From NCBI GenBank assembly GCA_026414545.1, contig JAOAIU010000036.1, positions 1 through 61,212 on the forward strand: 61,212 nt of DNA, in the 5' to 3' direction. The stretch comes from Candidatus Saccharicenans sp. GTDB taxonomy: Bacteria > Acidobacteriota > Aminicenantia > Aminicenantales > Saccharicenantaceae. The notes beneath the pieces are model-generated. The model worked only from the letters and a program-made list of their open reading frames with translations. It did not search any database and had not been told where the DNA came from. The translations under genes were made by a program, and so were the position numbers. Below, in pieces: positions 37,895 to 47,391 of the stretch. The first letter of the stretch is position 1, and each line of letters starts with the position of its first letter.

Positions 37895-40096
37895 TTACCG
37901 CTGGTACTGTAGCAGGTAATCAGCCAGTCCTACCTGTTGCAGGATGGCCAGGGCTTCCTCGTTGGTCACTCCTTTTTTCAGCCGCAGCGCTTCCAGAATC
38001 CTGATTATGGACAGAGCAACTTCGGCTGTCTGACCGGCCACGGCCTGTTTGTCTTTGAGAAATTGAATGGAGTCATAGAGAACGGCGTTGGCTTCGCCGT
38101 AGCTGATTTCCGGGCGTCGGCCGTATTTTTTTATCCACTCCGGCTGGCGCAAGCAATCGTTGACGTGAGACTGGATCAAATAGGTGGCCCGGCCGATGAG
38201 CTTGAGGTTGCTGGGACTGACGTTGGTCATGGTGTTGCCGATGACCCGGCCCAGCCTGGTCATGACCGCGGTGGAATGGGCATTGAGCACCATTTTCAGC
38301 CCAATATTCTGTCTAAGCAGGAACGGGTCGTTATCCCGGCTGATGCTGAGACAAACCAGGCTGAGTCCCGGCTGGCCGGCAGGAGAGAATTTGCCGTAAT
38401 AATTCTTAACTCCTTCTTCCAGGGCCACGGTCTGTTTTTCGTTAAGGCAGTTGACGCTGACCACGACCACCCTGGCCTGGTTTTCCAGGAATAACCTGGC
38501 AAAGCGGCTGAAGGCCGAGGCTGGTTCCAGCAGTTTTTTTTCTTCCGGCGAAAGGCAGACCAGCACTCCCAGGTCCCCGGGCTGAGGCCCCCGCTTCCTC
38601 AGGTTGAACTCGGCGAAAGAAAAATCATATAGGTCCTGCTGGTTATCGCCGGCTTTCTTCAAACTCTCCAGGGCAGCCCGGCGTAGATATGGATCTTCCA
38701 CTTCTTCTTCAAAGTGTGGCCGATAAAAGTCTTCCCGCAGGCCGCGGAAAGGACGGCCAAGGAAATTGAGCCAGGCCTGCCTTCTGTCAGCGGCCGGGGT
38801 CCAGACCTGGATCCAGCACCTGCGGGCTGGTTCTTCCACTGTGTCCAGGGGGAAGAGCCGGAAGGTCGGGCTGCGCTCGGTGCTGTCTATAAAAACGGTG
38901 ATCAAGGCCTGGTCCGCAAAGTAGGTTGAAAAATGATTTCCGGCGTAGGTGCTGGCTTCGAGCCCGGTCCAGGCGGCTATCCTGGGAACGGCGGCTTTTA
39001 CCCTGGTGAGCACCTGGTTAAAATCGCGGAGGGTTTCCACCAGGTCGTACCGGCGGATAAAGCCGATTTTTTGAAGTTCTTTGGCATTGAGAAACCCAGA
39101 CAGAAGGTCATAGACCGCAGCCTGGAGAGCTGCGCCTACCACGTAGGTTTCGATGGTGGTGGCCTGCATCCGGGTGGAGCCGGTTATGGCCATGGGCCCG
39201 GTGGTCAGGTTGATCTTGGTTATGCCCGGTTCTTCCAGGACTGACCTACTGCGGTTAAAAGGTCTAAGTCGGTCATCGGGGTTGTTGTATACAAAATAAA
39301 GTTTCTGCCGGCTGTGTTCGGGATTGTAGTCCGGAGTTTCTTTCCACTGCTCCAGGGCGGTCAGGATGGTGCCGATAACTGAAGAGGTTTCTCCGCCTTC
39401 AGTAACGCAGATGACCAGGTCGCCCTTTTTCACCTGATGGTCCAGGAGCTGGAGCCGGCCAATGAGCTGCAGGTCTTCGAAGCCCTCAAGGGAAGAGATC
39501 AGTGCCCGGTCAGCCCCGGTCATCTCCCCGATGAGCTTTTCGGAAATGTCGGCTCCCAGATTTTTTTCAACCTTAAGCCAGAGGGCCCGGTCCTGGCGCA
39601 GGGAGTTCCAGAACGGGCGCCAGAAGGTACTTTCCATCTGCTTGGCCAGGCGGCCGGTGGCCCCGCAGCCGTAGATGTAGATTTTCCGGCCGGACAGAAT
39701 CGTCTTTCTGATTTCGGTGGAGAGTCGGAGCAGGTCCTGCGGAGAGGCGGCCAGCTCTTCCAGGCGGCTGGCAATATCCTCATCCACCGAAAAGAGCATG
39801 TGCAGGGCGGCGGGAATGTCGGTCTTGATTTTTTCGCTCAGGTTCCAGGTCCTGGGATGACGCTGCTCGGTCAGCAGGCTGTGGAGTTGAAACTGGGTCT
39901 TATTCTGAACATAATCGACCGACTCGGCCGGGACTTCCAGGCCCAGGAGCTGGAGCAAACCGGACGGGGAAGGGACCTGTTCCTGGGGGGAGAGAGGTGA
40001 TAGCCTTAAAAATCCTACTAAAATAGTAGGGATTAAGAGAGCCCCGACCATCCGCCGGCCGGACCGCCCGTCATTTTTTCTTGTCCTGATTTTCAT
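37895..40096 (-). CDS. two-SIS-domain protein related to MurQ/glucokinase regulatory protein, with export signal
   Basis: A 733-residue protein. The first SIS domain has KIYIYGCGATGRLAKQ, VICVTEGGETSSV and MAITGSTRMQATT; the second half has NAHSTAVMTRLGRVIGNTMT and SNLKLIGRATYLI, both seen in MurNAc-6-phosphate etherase (MurQ) and eukaryotic GKRP. The size and duplicated form match GKRP-like proteins rather than single-domain MurQ. Oddly, a basic segment and hydrophobic stretch (MVGALLIPTILVGFL) near residue 16 look like a signal or anchor. ATG 40096 (GGAAGG 10 nt upstream) is preferred; 40129 and 40051 are alternatives. Predicted to bind phosphosugars; activity unknown. Confidence 0.75.
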   Translation of the reverse strand: MKIRTRKNDGRSGRRMVGALLIPTILVGFLRLSPLSPQEQVPSPSGLLQLLGLEVPAESVDYVQNKTQFQLHSLLTEQRHPRTWNLSEKIKTDIPAALHMLFSVDEDIASRLEELAASPQDLLRLSTEIRKTILSGRKIYIYGCGATGRLAKQMESTFWRPFWNSLRQDRALWLKVEKNLGADISEKLIGEMTGADRALISSLEGFEDLQLIGRLQLLDHQVKKGDLVICVTEGGETSSVIGTILTALEQWKETPDYNPEHSRQKLYFVYNNPDDRLRPFNRSRSVLEEPGITKINLTTGPMAITGSTRMQATTIETYVVGAALQAAVYDLLSGFLNAKELQKIGFIRRYDLVETLRDFNQVLTRVKAAVPRIAAWTGLEASTYAGNHFSTYFADQALITVFIDSTERSPTFRLFPLDTVEEPARRCWIQVWTPAADRRQAWLNFLGRPFRGLREDFYRPHFEEEVEDPYLRRAALESLKKAGDNQQDLYDFSFAEFNLRKRGPQPGDLGVLVCLSPEEKKLLEPASAFSRFARLFLENQARVVVVSVNCLNEKQTVALEEGVKNYYGKFSPAGQPGLSLVCLSISRDNDPFLLRQNIGLKMVLNAHSTAVMTRLGRVIGNTMTNVSPSNLKLIGRATYLIQSHVNDCLRQPEWIKKYGRRPEISYGEANAVLYDSIQFLKDKQAVAGQTAEVALSIIRILEALRLKKGVTNEEALAILQQVGLADYLLQYQR

Positions 40097-40679
40097 TTTC
40101 AAATGGCCTTCCGTACTGATGAGTGTCATCCAGGATGTCGGTCTCCTGCCAGTCTCTTATCCAGTCTTCAACCGAGAAGACCCGGAGTCCCCCGTCAGAG
40201 GTGGAGCAGACCACCCGGTTCAAGCCGGAATTGATTATCATTTTCTTGCAGATAAAGCAGGGGAAGGCATCTATCTCCCGGTCGGTCCGTGGGTCTCGGC
40301 CGTAGATGAACATGTCTCCCCCCAGCAGGCTGACCCCGGCCCGGGCGGCGTTGATGATAGCATTCTGTTCGGCATGAACCGACCGGCAGAGCTCGTAACG
40401 CTGGCCGTGAGGTATGTTCAACCGGTCTCGCAGGCAGAAACCGTGTTCCAGGCTATCCTTGGTCTTCCTGGGGGCACCAACGTAGCCGGTAGAAATGATC
40501 TGGTCGTCGCGGACGATGATGGCTCCAATCGAGCGACGGAAGCAGGTGCTGCGACGCGAGACTTCCCGGGCAATGCCGAGGTAGTATTCGTCCTTGGAAA
40601 CGCGGAGCGCGGTTCGGCTTTCAGCCTGAAGCGTTTTATTCCCTGTTTTTTTTGCCCGGCTGCTTACTTTTTTCTTCAT
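40071..40679 (-). CDS. deoxycytidylate (dCMP) deaminase
   Basis: Zinc enzyme converting dCMP to dUMP for thymidylate supply. 202 residues. VHAEQNAI holds a zinc His and the catalytic Glu, and FPCFICKKMI supplies the two zinc Cys. RRSIGAIIVRDDQIISTGYVG and CLRDRLNIPHGQRYELC are typical of the dCMP-deaminase/ComEB family. A basic 25-residue N-terminal extension precedes the domain. Its start overlaps the stop of the upstream P-loop kinase by 4 bp (ATGA). Confidence 0.93.
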   Translation of the reverse strand: MKKKVSSRAKKTGNKTLQAESRTALRVSKDEYYLGIAREVSRRSTCFRRSIGAIIVRDDQIISTGYVGAPRKTKDSLEHGFCLRDRLNIPHGQRYELCRSVHAEQNAIINAARAGVSLLGGDMFIYGRDPRTDREIDAFPCFICKKMIINSGLNRVVCSTSDGGLRVFSVEDWIRDWQETDILDDTHQYGRPFENENQDKKK

Positions 40680-41230
40680 GCCAGTTCCTCCAGTTTTTTC
40701 CGCAGGTCTTCGAGTGAGCCATCGTTGATGATGGTCAAGTCGGCCAGTCTTAGGCAGATTTCCAGTTGTTGACCGGTGTCCCGGGTGCTCTTTTCCTGCT
40801 CTTCCTTCAGTCGGAATTCTTCCAGGGTGGAAGCTGATTCATTGCGTCCCCTTTTCCTGGTCCTTTCAAAGCGGACCTCAATGGGAGCATCCACTGCCAC
40901 CAGGATGAAATCGCCCAGGCTCCGGAGGAAGGAAACCTCGGCCGCATTGCGGATGCTGTCTATAACCGTCGGCCCCTGGATTCTGGCGGCCGCCCGGCGG
41001 GCCAGGATGTCGGGCCCGAATCTTTCCCTAAGTTCATTGCCGCAGGCGATCAACTGGTCGCGGCTGGCCTCCAGGCCCCTGGCCCGTAGCTCCTCGCGGA
41101 TGACGTCCGACAGTGAAACGTAGCCGTAGCCCTTTTTCATAAGAAAATTGGCTACCTCGCCCTTGCCGGCGCCGTTGGTTCCGGTCAGGCCGATCAGCCT
41201 GAAATCAGTAAGTCTCTTTTTTCCCAGCAT
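40676..41230 (-). CDS. P-loop nucleoside-monophosphate-kinase-like protein
   Basis: A 184-residue P-loop kinase: Walker A LTGTNGAGKGEVANFL, then SLSDVIREELRARGLE, DSIRNAAEVSFLRSLG and ERTRKRGRNE. It resembles dephospho-CoA kinase and (d)NMP kinases (AAA-18 type), and the coupling to dCMP deaminase suggests a deoxynucleotide role, which is inference. ATG 41230 is used; a GTG at 41236 is possible. No strong ribosome-binding site. Confidence 0.75.
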   Translation of the reverse strand: MLGKKRLTDFRLIGLTGTNGAGKGEVANFLMKKGYGYVSLSDVIREELRARGLEASRDQLIACGNELRERFGPDILARRAAARIQGPTVIDSIRNAAEVSFLRSLGDFILVAVDAPIEVRFERTRKRGRNESASTLEEFRLKEEQEKSTRDTGQQLEICLRLADLTIINDGSLEDLRKKLEELA

Positions 41231-41294
41231 GAGCACCAGGCCAAACTCTGAAAATATGAATATATCCCAACTTGCGGAAAATTCAAAGGGGAGT

Positions 41295-42092
41295 TTACCC
41301 GGCCAGATTATCGGAACTGGCCGCCTCTTTCTCTTCTTTCTTTCTCCGTTTTTCTTTGTTGCGCCCGACCACCAGGGCGATCAGGATGCTGATCCCGTAA
41401 AGAACAATCATCGGCACGGCCACGATGCTCTGGGTGATCATGTCGGGAGTCGGGGTGATGACGGCGGCAATGACAAAGGCGGCCAGGACCGCATACTGGA
41501 AATTCTTGAGCATCCAGCGCGAGGTCAGAATCCCTATCTTGGAAAGAAAGTAAACCAGGGTGGGCAGCTCGAAGACCAGGGCGATTCCCAGCAGCACCTT
41601 CAGGGCAAAGCCAAAGTACTGGTCGACCGTGATTACCGGCTGGAAATCGCGGCCCAGGGTCAGGAAGAAACGGCAGGCCCAGGGGAAAACGATGAAATAG
41701 CCAAAAAGGGCCCCCAGGGAGAAGAAAAAGGTGGTGAAGAACACGAATGGAATGACATATTTTTTTTCTTTCTGGTACAGGCCGGGCGAGACGAACATCC
41801 ACAGCTGGTAAAAGACAAAGGGCGAGGTGATGAACAGGGCCGCCAGGAAAGACACCTTGAGGTAGAGCATGAAGGGGGCGGTCAGGGTGGTGAAGGCCAG
41901 CTTGGTTCCTGGCGGCAGATACTGGGTGACCGGCCTGGCCAGGATGGCATAGAGCTGGCGGCTGAAAATCCAGGAGGGAATGACCGCCACGATGATGGCC
42001 ACGAAAGAATAGAAAAGTCTCTTGCGCAGGTCCTCGAGATGTTCAAGGAAGGTCATCTCGTCAGGTGACTTTCTGGCCTTCCCCAGCTTCAT
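41295..42092 (-). CDS. tatC: Sec-independent protein translocase TatC
   Basis: A 265-residue, six-helix receptor core of the twin-arginine translocase. [14 protein letters not shown] is the signature N-terminus and [17 protein letters not shown] and [10 protein letters not shown] are conserved later. The C-terminus is highly charged ([12 protein letters not shown]). ATG 42092 overlaps tatA by 32 bp; a start at 42056 would remove the overlap. Forms an operon with tatA. Confidence 0.96.
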   Translation of the reverse strand: MKLGKARKSPDEMTFLEHLEDLRKRLFYSFVAIIVAVIPSWIFSRQLYAILARPVTQYLPPGTKLAFTTLTAPFMLYLKVSFLAALFITSPFVFYQLWMFVSPGLYQKEKKYVIPFVFFTTFFFSLGALFGYFIVFPWACRFFLTLGRDFQPVITVDQYFGFALKVLLGIALVFELPTLVYFLSKIGILTSRWMLKNFQYAVLAAFVIAAVITPTPDMITQSIVAVPMIVLYGISILIALVVGRNKEKRRKKEEKEAASSDNLAG

Positions 42093-42366
42093 CGGTTTTC
42101 AGGTCCTTCTTGATGTTATCCTGGAACTGGTTCAGGTCGTCCTTGAACTCAGTCAGGTTGGATTTGACTTCGTTGATTTCGGACTTGATTTCGCTGGCGT
42201 TGATCTCTTCTTCGACCTTACTGCGCAGCTCGTCCGAGGCCTTCTTGAACTCTCTGATAGCCCGCCCCACCGACTTGCCAACCTCGGGCAGCTTTTTCGG
42301 CCCGAACACCAGCAGGGCGATGATGAAGATGACGATTAATTCTGGAACGCCTATAGATCCGAACAT
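42061..42366 (-). CDS. tatA: Sec-independent translocase TatA/TatB-type protein
   Basis: A 101-residue protein with one N-terminal membrane helix ([20 protein letters not shown]), the [17 protein letters not shown] amphipathic hinge and a long charged helical tail. Only one such gene is present. The Gly-Pro in FGPKKLPE and the helix-start Glu (PELIV) are shared by TatA and TatB, so it may serve as a bifunctional TatA. Co-operonic with tatC. Confidence 0.92.
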   Translation of the reverse strand: MFGSIGVPELIVIFIIALLVFGPKKLPEVGKSVGRAIREFKKASDELRSKVEEEINASEIKSEINEVKSNLTEFKDDLNQFQDNIKKDLKTDEAGEGQKVT

Positions 42367-42486
42367 TGTTTTCGCCAGTTAAACTATAGCCTTTAACCGG
42401 GGGACAGTCAAGCCAGATTCAGCTTTACTTTAAGATAACCCTCTGGTAAGATTTATTGTCTGTAAACAGGCTTTAACGGATAAATT

Positions 42487-44076
42487 ATGAACCAGACTTC
42501 AAAGAGGATTTCACTCCTTATCGTTTTGTTTCCCCTGCTATTCCTGGTCTGCCGCTCGTCGGTGGCCATTGACCCCTGGCAGCAGGGTGTCAATAAGGTC
42601 CTGACCCTGACCGGCCTGGTCCAGAAGGAATACTTTGAAGAAAAGGATGCCCGGAAGCTGACCTATTCGGCCATCAGGGGCATGCTGGACACCCTGGACC
42701 CCCATTCCTATTTCCTGGACCCGGAGGGCGCCCGGACTTTTACCGAGGATTATACTGGCAAGTATTATGGACTGGGCATCCAGATCCAGAAGCAGGAAGA
42801 CCGACTGGTGGTCATAGCTCCAATCGAAGGTACCCCCGCCTGGCGACTGGGAATTCAACCCGGTGATGTCATAACCCATATCGACGGGGAAAGCACCAAG
42901 CCGCTGAGCAGCACCGAGGCCATGCTGAAACTGCGAGGGGAAAAAGGTACCAAGGTTACCATCACCATCCAGAGAGAAGGGCTGGACAAACCCTTTGACC
43001 TGACCATCACCCGTGAGGAAATTCCGCTGAAAAGCGTTCCCTATGCCTTCCTGCTGGATGAAAAGAAAAAGATAGGCTACATCTTCGTCCGAAATTTCGG
43101 CCGCAACACCGTGGATGAACTGGAAGAAAAACTGGAAGAGCTGACCGGGAAAGGAATGGAAAGGCTGATCCTGGACCTGCGGGGTAATACCGGGGGCCCG
43201 GTTTTCCAGGCGGTTGACATGGCTGACCTATTCCTGCCTCGAGGGACGAGGATTGTGGCCATGAGAGGCCGCAATACCGCCTACAACCGGGATTTCTTTG
43301 CCAGTCAGGACGACCAGTATGAAAACCTGCCGCTGGTCATTCTAATCAACCAGGGAACAGCCAGCGCCTCGGAGATTGTGGCCGGAGCCATAATGGACAA
43401 CGACCGGGGTCTGATTGTTGGCGAGGATTCCTGGGGCAAGGGTCTGGTGCAGACAGTGTTTCCGCTGGCGGCCGATATGGCCGTGGCCATCACCACGGCC
43501 AAATATTTAACCCCGAGCGGCCGGGAAATTCAGAGGGATTATTCCCACCTCGAGGATTATCTCCTGGCCCGGAGAGCTCCGGAAGAAAAACGGGAGATCA
43601 AGTACACGGTTAAGGGCCGAAAGGTCCTGGGCCAGGGCGGTATCAGCCCGGACTACGAGGTCAAAACCAGCTATAAACCCCTGACGGTGGAATTCCTGAT
43701 CAGGGGAGCCTTTTTCAGCTACGGGAGAAAATTCAGCCAGCATCAAACCCGACTCTCAGCCGGTTATATTTTCCCCCAGGAACTAAAAAATGGGGTGGCT
43801 CCCGCTGGCCGGCGAATTTTCGACGAGAGCTTTGAGGTTGGGCCGGACGTGGTAAAGGATTTCCTGGAGTTTATAGGGACCACGGGGATCAAGTATGACC
43901 TGAGCAGGCTGGACGAGGCTGAAGCTGAAATAAAGAACGAGCTCAAGCGCGAGATTTTTTCTGCCGTATTCAGCCTGGAAGAAGGGATCAAGGTCTTCAG
44001 GCAGGCCGACCCGGTGGTGCTCAAGGCCATCGAGGTCATGCCCGAGGCTGAAAAATTCGTTCGGAACAGTCGCTAA
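42487..44076 (+). CDS. S41-family C-terminal processing peptidase
   Basis: A 529-residue periplasmic protease with a signal peptide (about 1-27). DTLDPHSYFLDPEGARTF is the S41 lead-in, the PDZ domain spans about residues 95-180 (LGIQIQKQEDRLVV, GIQPGDVITHIDG), and the catalytic domain has ILDLRGNTGG, NQGTASASEIVAG (Ser) and DSWGKGLVQ (Lys). Similar to CtpA/Prc. About 150 residues after the catalytic core form a mostly helical tail not seen in short CtpA. Substrate unknown; likely envelope quality control. Confidence 0.94.
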   Translation: MNQTSKRISLLIVLFPLLFLVCRSSVAIDPWQQGVNKVLTLTGLVQKEYFEEKDARKLTYSAIRGMLDTLDPHSYFLDPEGARTFTEDYTGKYYGLGIQIQKQEDRLVVIAPIEGTPAWRLGIQPGDVITHIDGESTKPLSSTEAMLKLRGEKGTKVTITIQREGLDKPFDLTITREEIPLKSVPYAFLLDEKKKIGYIFVRNFGRNTVDELEEKLEELTGKGMERLILDLRGNTGGPVFQAVDMADLFLPRGTRIVAMRGRNTAYNRDFFASQDDQYENLPLVILINQGTASASEIVAGAIMDNDRGLIVGEDSWGKGLVQTVFPLAADMAVAITTAKYLTPSGREIQRDYSHLEDYLLARRAPEEKREIKYTVKGRKVLGQGGISPDYEVKTSYKPLTVEFLIRGAFFSYGRKFSQHQTRLSAGYIFPQELKNGVAPAGRRIFDESFEVGPDVVKDFLEFIGTTGIKYDLSRLDEAEAEIKNELKREIFSAVFSLEEGIKVFRQADPVVLKAIEVMPEAEKFVRNSR

Positions 44077-44125
44077 GCAGTAATCGGGTCGACCTTCAGA
44101 ATAAAAAGTAGCTAAGGAGTCAGCG

Positions 44126-44581
44126 ATGAAACTGGCCATAGCTTCCGACCATGCCGGGTATGAGCTCAAAAAGGAAGTGATCAATTTTCTTCGGGCCCAA
44201 GGAATAAATTTTGCTGATTTTGGCTGCGGCCCCGGTGAAAGCGTGGATTATGTCGATTACGGGGCGGAAGCGGTCCGCCGGGTAGTTTCAGGAGAATTTG
44301 ACCGGGCCATTCTGTTCTGCGGCACCGGTCTGGGCATGGCCGTGGTGGCCAACAAGTTCCCGGGCATCATCGCCACTCCCTGCTGGGATGAATTCACGGC
44401 CACCGTCAGCCGGACGCATAACAATTCCAATTGCCTGGCTCTCGGGGGTCGGGTGCTGACTCCGGAACAGGCCATCAGGATTGTCAAGATATGGCTGGAG
44501 AAAGATTTTGAGGGCGGCCGCCACGAGCGCCGGATAAAAAAGATTTTTGCCCTGGAAGAAGAGCTTGGTAAGCTGAAATAG
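44126..44581 (+). CDS. rpiB: ribose-5-phosphate isomerase B
   Basis: Interconverts ribose 5-phosphate and ribulose 5-phosphate. The 151-residue protein has IASDHAGYELKKEV, CGTGLGM with catalytic C65, and HNNSNCLALGGRV, all standard for RpiB. AAGGAG precedes the ATG. It sits in a run of plus-strand housekeeping genes; the ribose 5-phosphate feeds PRPP and thus the downstream purine genes. Confidence 0.96.
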   Translation: MKLAIASDHAGYELKKEVINFLRAQGINFADFGCGPGESVDYVDYGAEAVRRVVSGEFDRAILFCGTGLGMAVVANKFPGIIATPCWDEFTATVSRTHNNSNCLALGGRVLTPEQAIRIVKIWLEKDFEGGRHERRIKKIFALEEELGKLK

Positions 44582-44651
44582 AAGAGCGGCTATCAGGCCC
44601 GATTTAGGGGTAGAATTTGTTGAGAAGATAATAATAAAAAGGAGCAGGCTG

Positions 44652-46103
44652 ATGACCGACTTTGCCGATAAAATTTCGACCTGGTGCGACCGGATCGAAA
44701 AAAACAACCTCTGGCGACAGAAAAGATGTTTTAACCTGATTCCCTCGGAAAACACCCCTTCGCTCCTGGTCAAGCTGGCTGAAATTGCCGACCCCTCGGG
44801 CCGCTATGCCGAACACCGGACGATGAAGGGCCGGGAGATTTATTTTTACCAGGGGACAGATTTCATCCGGGACGTGGAGATAGAAGCCAGGAAAGAGCTC
44901 TGCCGCTATTTTGGCTGCACCGATGTCGAACTCCGGCCGATCAGCGGCCAGATGGCCAACGAGGTGGTTTTCAAGGGACTGGTCAAGTTCGTCAACAGGA
45001 AGAGGGCAGCCGGTCAGCCCTTCCGCCGGCTGCGGCTGGTTATGAACAACGACCTGAATAAGGGCGGGCATCTGAGCAGCCAGCCCATGGGAGCGTTGTT
45101 CAACCTGGTGGAGGAAGACCCGGCTACGGGCAAGGAAAATGTGGTAAATATCCCGGTGCGGAAGGACAACCCGTACCGGGCCGACCTGGATCGACTGGCT
45201 GAATTGCTTAAAGAGCACAGGCCGGAGCTGGTGGTCTTTGGTAAGAGTATGTTCATCTACCAGGAACCGGTCAGGTTTGTCTACGACCTGGTGAAAGACT
45301 GGCCAGACCGGCCGGTGTTGATGTATGACATGGCTCACGTTCTCGGCCTGTACGGCGCCTTCCAGGCACCCTTTGCTGAGGGTGCTGATCTGGTGACCGG
45401 CAGCACTCACAAGACCTTCTTCGGCACCCAGCGTGGCCTAGTGGCCGGAAATTTTCCGGAGGGCAGCCCCTTCCAGCAGCTCTGGACGGATATCCAGGGG
45501 CGGGCTTTTCCCGGTTCGACTTCCAACCATCATCTGGGAACGCTGCTGGGCCTGCTGCTTTCGGCCATCGAGATGAATGAATTTAAGGATGAGTACCAGG
45601 CCCAGGTCCGCAAAAATGCCAGGGCCTTTGCCCGCTACCTTAAGGAGGCCGGCATCCCGGTGGAAGGCGAAGAGGCGGACGGTTTTACCGAAACTCACCA
45701 GGTACTGATCAGGGTCAAGAAGTTCGGTAACGGACAGGAAATCGCCCGACGCCTTGAAAACAACAACATCCTGACCAACTACCAGGCCCTGCCCGATGAC
45801 GCCACCTTCCTGGAGTCTTCGGGAATAAGGATGGGAGTGCAGGAGATGACCCGATTTGGGATGAAGGAGAAGGATTTTGAAATCCTGGCCGGGCTCCTGG
45901 CCGAAGTGATTATCCAGAACAGGCAGGTAGGAGAGGAAGTCAGCCGCTACCGCCGCAATTTCCTGGAGATGCATTACTGCCTGCCGGAAAAAGAGGCACT
46001 GGAGCTGGCCAGCCGACTGTTGCTGAGCATTTTGCCTTCACCCGCGCTGGCGGCCAGCCTGGCCGAGCACATGGCCAGTAAGGCCAGGGAGTTTAAGGAT
46101 TGA
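44652..46103 (+). CDS. divergent serine hydroxymethyltransferase-like protein
   Basis: A 483-residue fold-type I PLP enzyme of the SHMT family. NLIPSENTPS (cf. LIASEN), RPISGQMANEVV, VLMYDMAHVLGLYG (PLP Asp) and TGSTHKTFFGTQRG (Schiff-base K254) are recognisable. It departs from normal GlyA (about 415-430 residues): KGGHLSSQPMGA replaces GGHLTHG, and it has a longer C-terminal part. It could be the organism's glycine-serine enzyme or a homologue acting on another beta-hydroxy amino acid. It sits 10 bp ahead of purD, where glycine and one-carbon units are needed. Confidence 0.8.
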   Translation: MTDFADKISTWCDRIEKNNLWRQKRCFNLIPSENTPSLLVKLAEIADPSGRYAEHRTMKGREIYFYQGTDFIRDVEIEARKELCRYFGCTDVELRPISGQMANEVVFKGLVKFVNRKRAAGQPFRRLRLVMNNDLNKGGHLSSQPMGALFNLVEEDPATGKENVVNIPVRKDNPYRADLDRLAELLKEHRPELVVFGKSMFIYQEPVRFVYDLVKDWPDRPVLMYDMAHVLGLYGAFQAPFAEGADLVTGSTHKTFFGTQRGLVAGNFPEGSPFQQLWTDIQGRAFPGSTSNHHLGTLLGLLLSAIEMNEFKDEYQAQVRKNARAFARYLKEAGIPVEGEEADGFTETHQVLIRVKKFGNGQEIARRLENNNILTNYQALPDDATFLESSGIRMGVQEMTRFGMKEKDFEILAGLLAEVIIQNRQVGEEVSRYRRNFLEMHYCLPEKEALELASRLLLSILPSPALAASLAEHMASKAREFKD

Positions 46104-46113
46104 AGGAGGCCTG

Positions 46114-47391
46114 ATGAAAATCCTGTTAGTGGGGTCGGGCGGCCGGGAACATGCTCTGGCCTGGAAGATAGTCCAGAGTCCGCACTGTAAAAAACTATAC
46201 TGTGCCCCTGGCAACGGCGGGATGGCCAGGATTGCCGAGGTGGTGCCGATCGAAGATACCAATATCTCCCTGCTGGCCAGGGTTGCCGAGGAAAAAAAGA
46301 TCGACCTGACGGTGGTCGGGCCGGAGGTCCCTCTGGCCCTGGGAATCGTGGACGAGTTCGAACGCCGCGGCCTGAAAATTTACGGACCCAATAAGAAAGC
46401 GGCCGAAATAGAACGGAGCAAGGTCTTTGCCAAGGAATTCATGGAACGCCACCGCATCCCGACCGGAAGGTTCCGGGTGGCCAACAGTGCCGAGGAAGCC
46501 CTGAAGATACTGAACTCTGGAGAATTTGAATTCCCGGTGGTGGTCAAGGCCGACGGCCTGGCTGCGGGCAAGGGGGTTATGGTCTGCGCCAACGTCAAGA
46601 GAGCCGAAGATGCCATCAATGAAATTATGGTCAAGAAAAAATTCGGAGCCTCGGGCGAACGGGTGGTGATAGAAGAATTCTTAAAAGGGCGCGAGCTTTC
46701 CTTTATCGTTCTGACCGACGGAGCCAGGGTTCAACCCCTGGTGACCACCATGGACCATAAGGCCGCTTACGACGGGGATAAGGGGCCGAATACTGGAGGT
46801 ATGGGGGCCATTTCTCCCTCTCCCTTTATTTCCGAAAAATTGTACGCCCAGATCATGGATACCATTATTTTCCCGACAGTTACCAGGCTGCTGGAGGAGG
46901 GGCGGCGCTTCAAGGGGACTCTGTATGCCGGGCTGATGTTGACTTCTGAAGGTCCCAGGGTCCTGGAATACAACTGCCGTTTTGGCGACCCGGAAACCCA
47001 AGTGCAGATGCTCCGGATGGAGAGCGACCTGGTAGAAGTCCTGATGTCAGCCGTAACCGAGGACCTGTTAAAAGATGAGATTAAATGGAGCCAGAAAGTT
47101 TCCGGCTGCGTGGTCCTGGCCTCGGGAGGGTATCCGGGCAGCTACGAGAAAGGTAAGCTGATCAAGGGCCTGGAAGAGGCCGAGAAGGTGCCAGGCCTGG
47201 TGATTTTCCATGCCGGGACCAGCCTGGCCAACGGGCAGTTTTACACCAACGGCGGCCGGGTGCTTAATGTCTGCGCCAGTGAAGATACGCTTCAGCAGAC
47301 CATGAAGAAAATCTATGAGAGCATACCCCTGATAAATTTTGACGGAATGTTTTACCGTAAAGACATCGGAGCCATGAAGGAGGGAAGATGA
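46114..47391 (+). CDS. purD: phosphoribosylamine-glycine ligase (GAR synthetase)
   Basis: ATP-grasp enzyme joining phosphoribosylamine and glycine in purine synthesis. 425 residues. Starts KILLVGSGGREHALAWK; then VVKADGLAAGKGVMVC (ATP lid), DHKAAYDGDKGPNTGGMGA and LEYNCRFGDPETQ with metal-binding residues. GAAGGAGG precedes the ATG. Ends with a 4-bp overlap with purE. Confidence 0.98.
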   Translation: MKILLVGSGGREHALAWKIVQSPHCKKLYCAPGNGGMARIAEVVPIEDTNISLLARVAEEKKIDLTVVGPEVPLALGIVDEFERRGLKIYGPNKKAAEIERSKVFAKEFMERHRIPTGRFRVANSAEEALKILNSGEFEFPVVVKADGLAAGKGVMVCANVKRAEDAINEIMVKKKFGASGERVVIEEFLKGRELSFIVLTDGARVQPLVTTMDHKAAYDGDKGPNTGGMGAISPSPFISEKLYAQIMDTIIFPTVTRLLEEGRRFKGTLYAGLMLTSEGPRVLEYNCRFGDPETQVQMLRMESDLVEVLMSAVTEDLLKDEIKWSQKVSGCVVLASGGYPGSYEKGKLIKGLEEAEKVPGLVIFHAGTSLANGQFYTNGGRVLNVCASEDTLQQTMKKIYESIPLINFDGMFYRKDIGAMKEGR

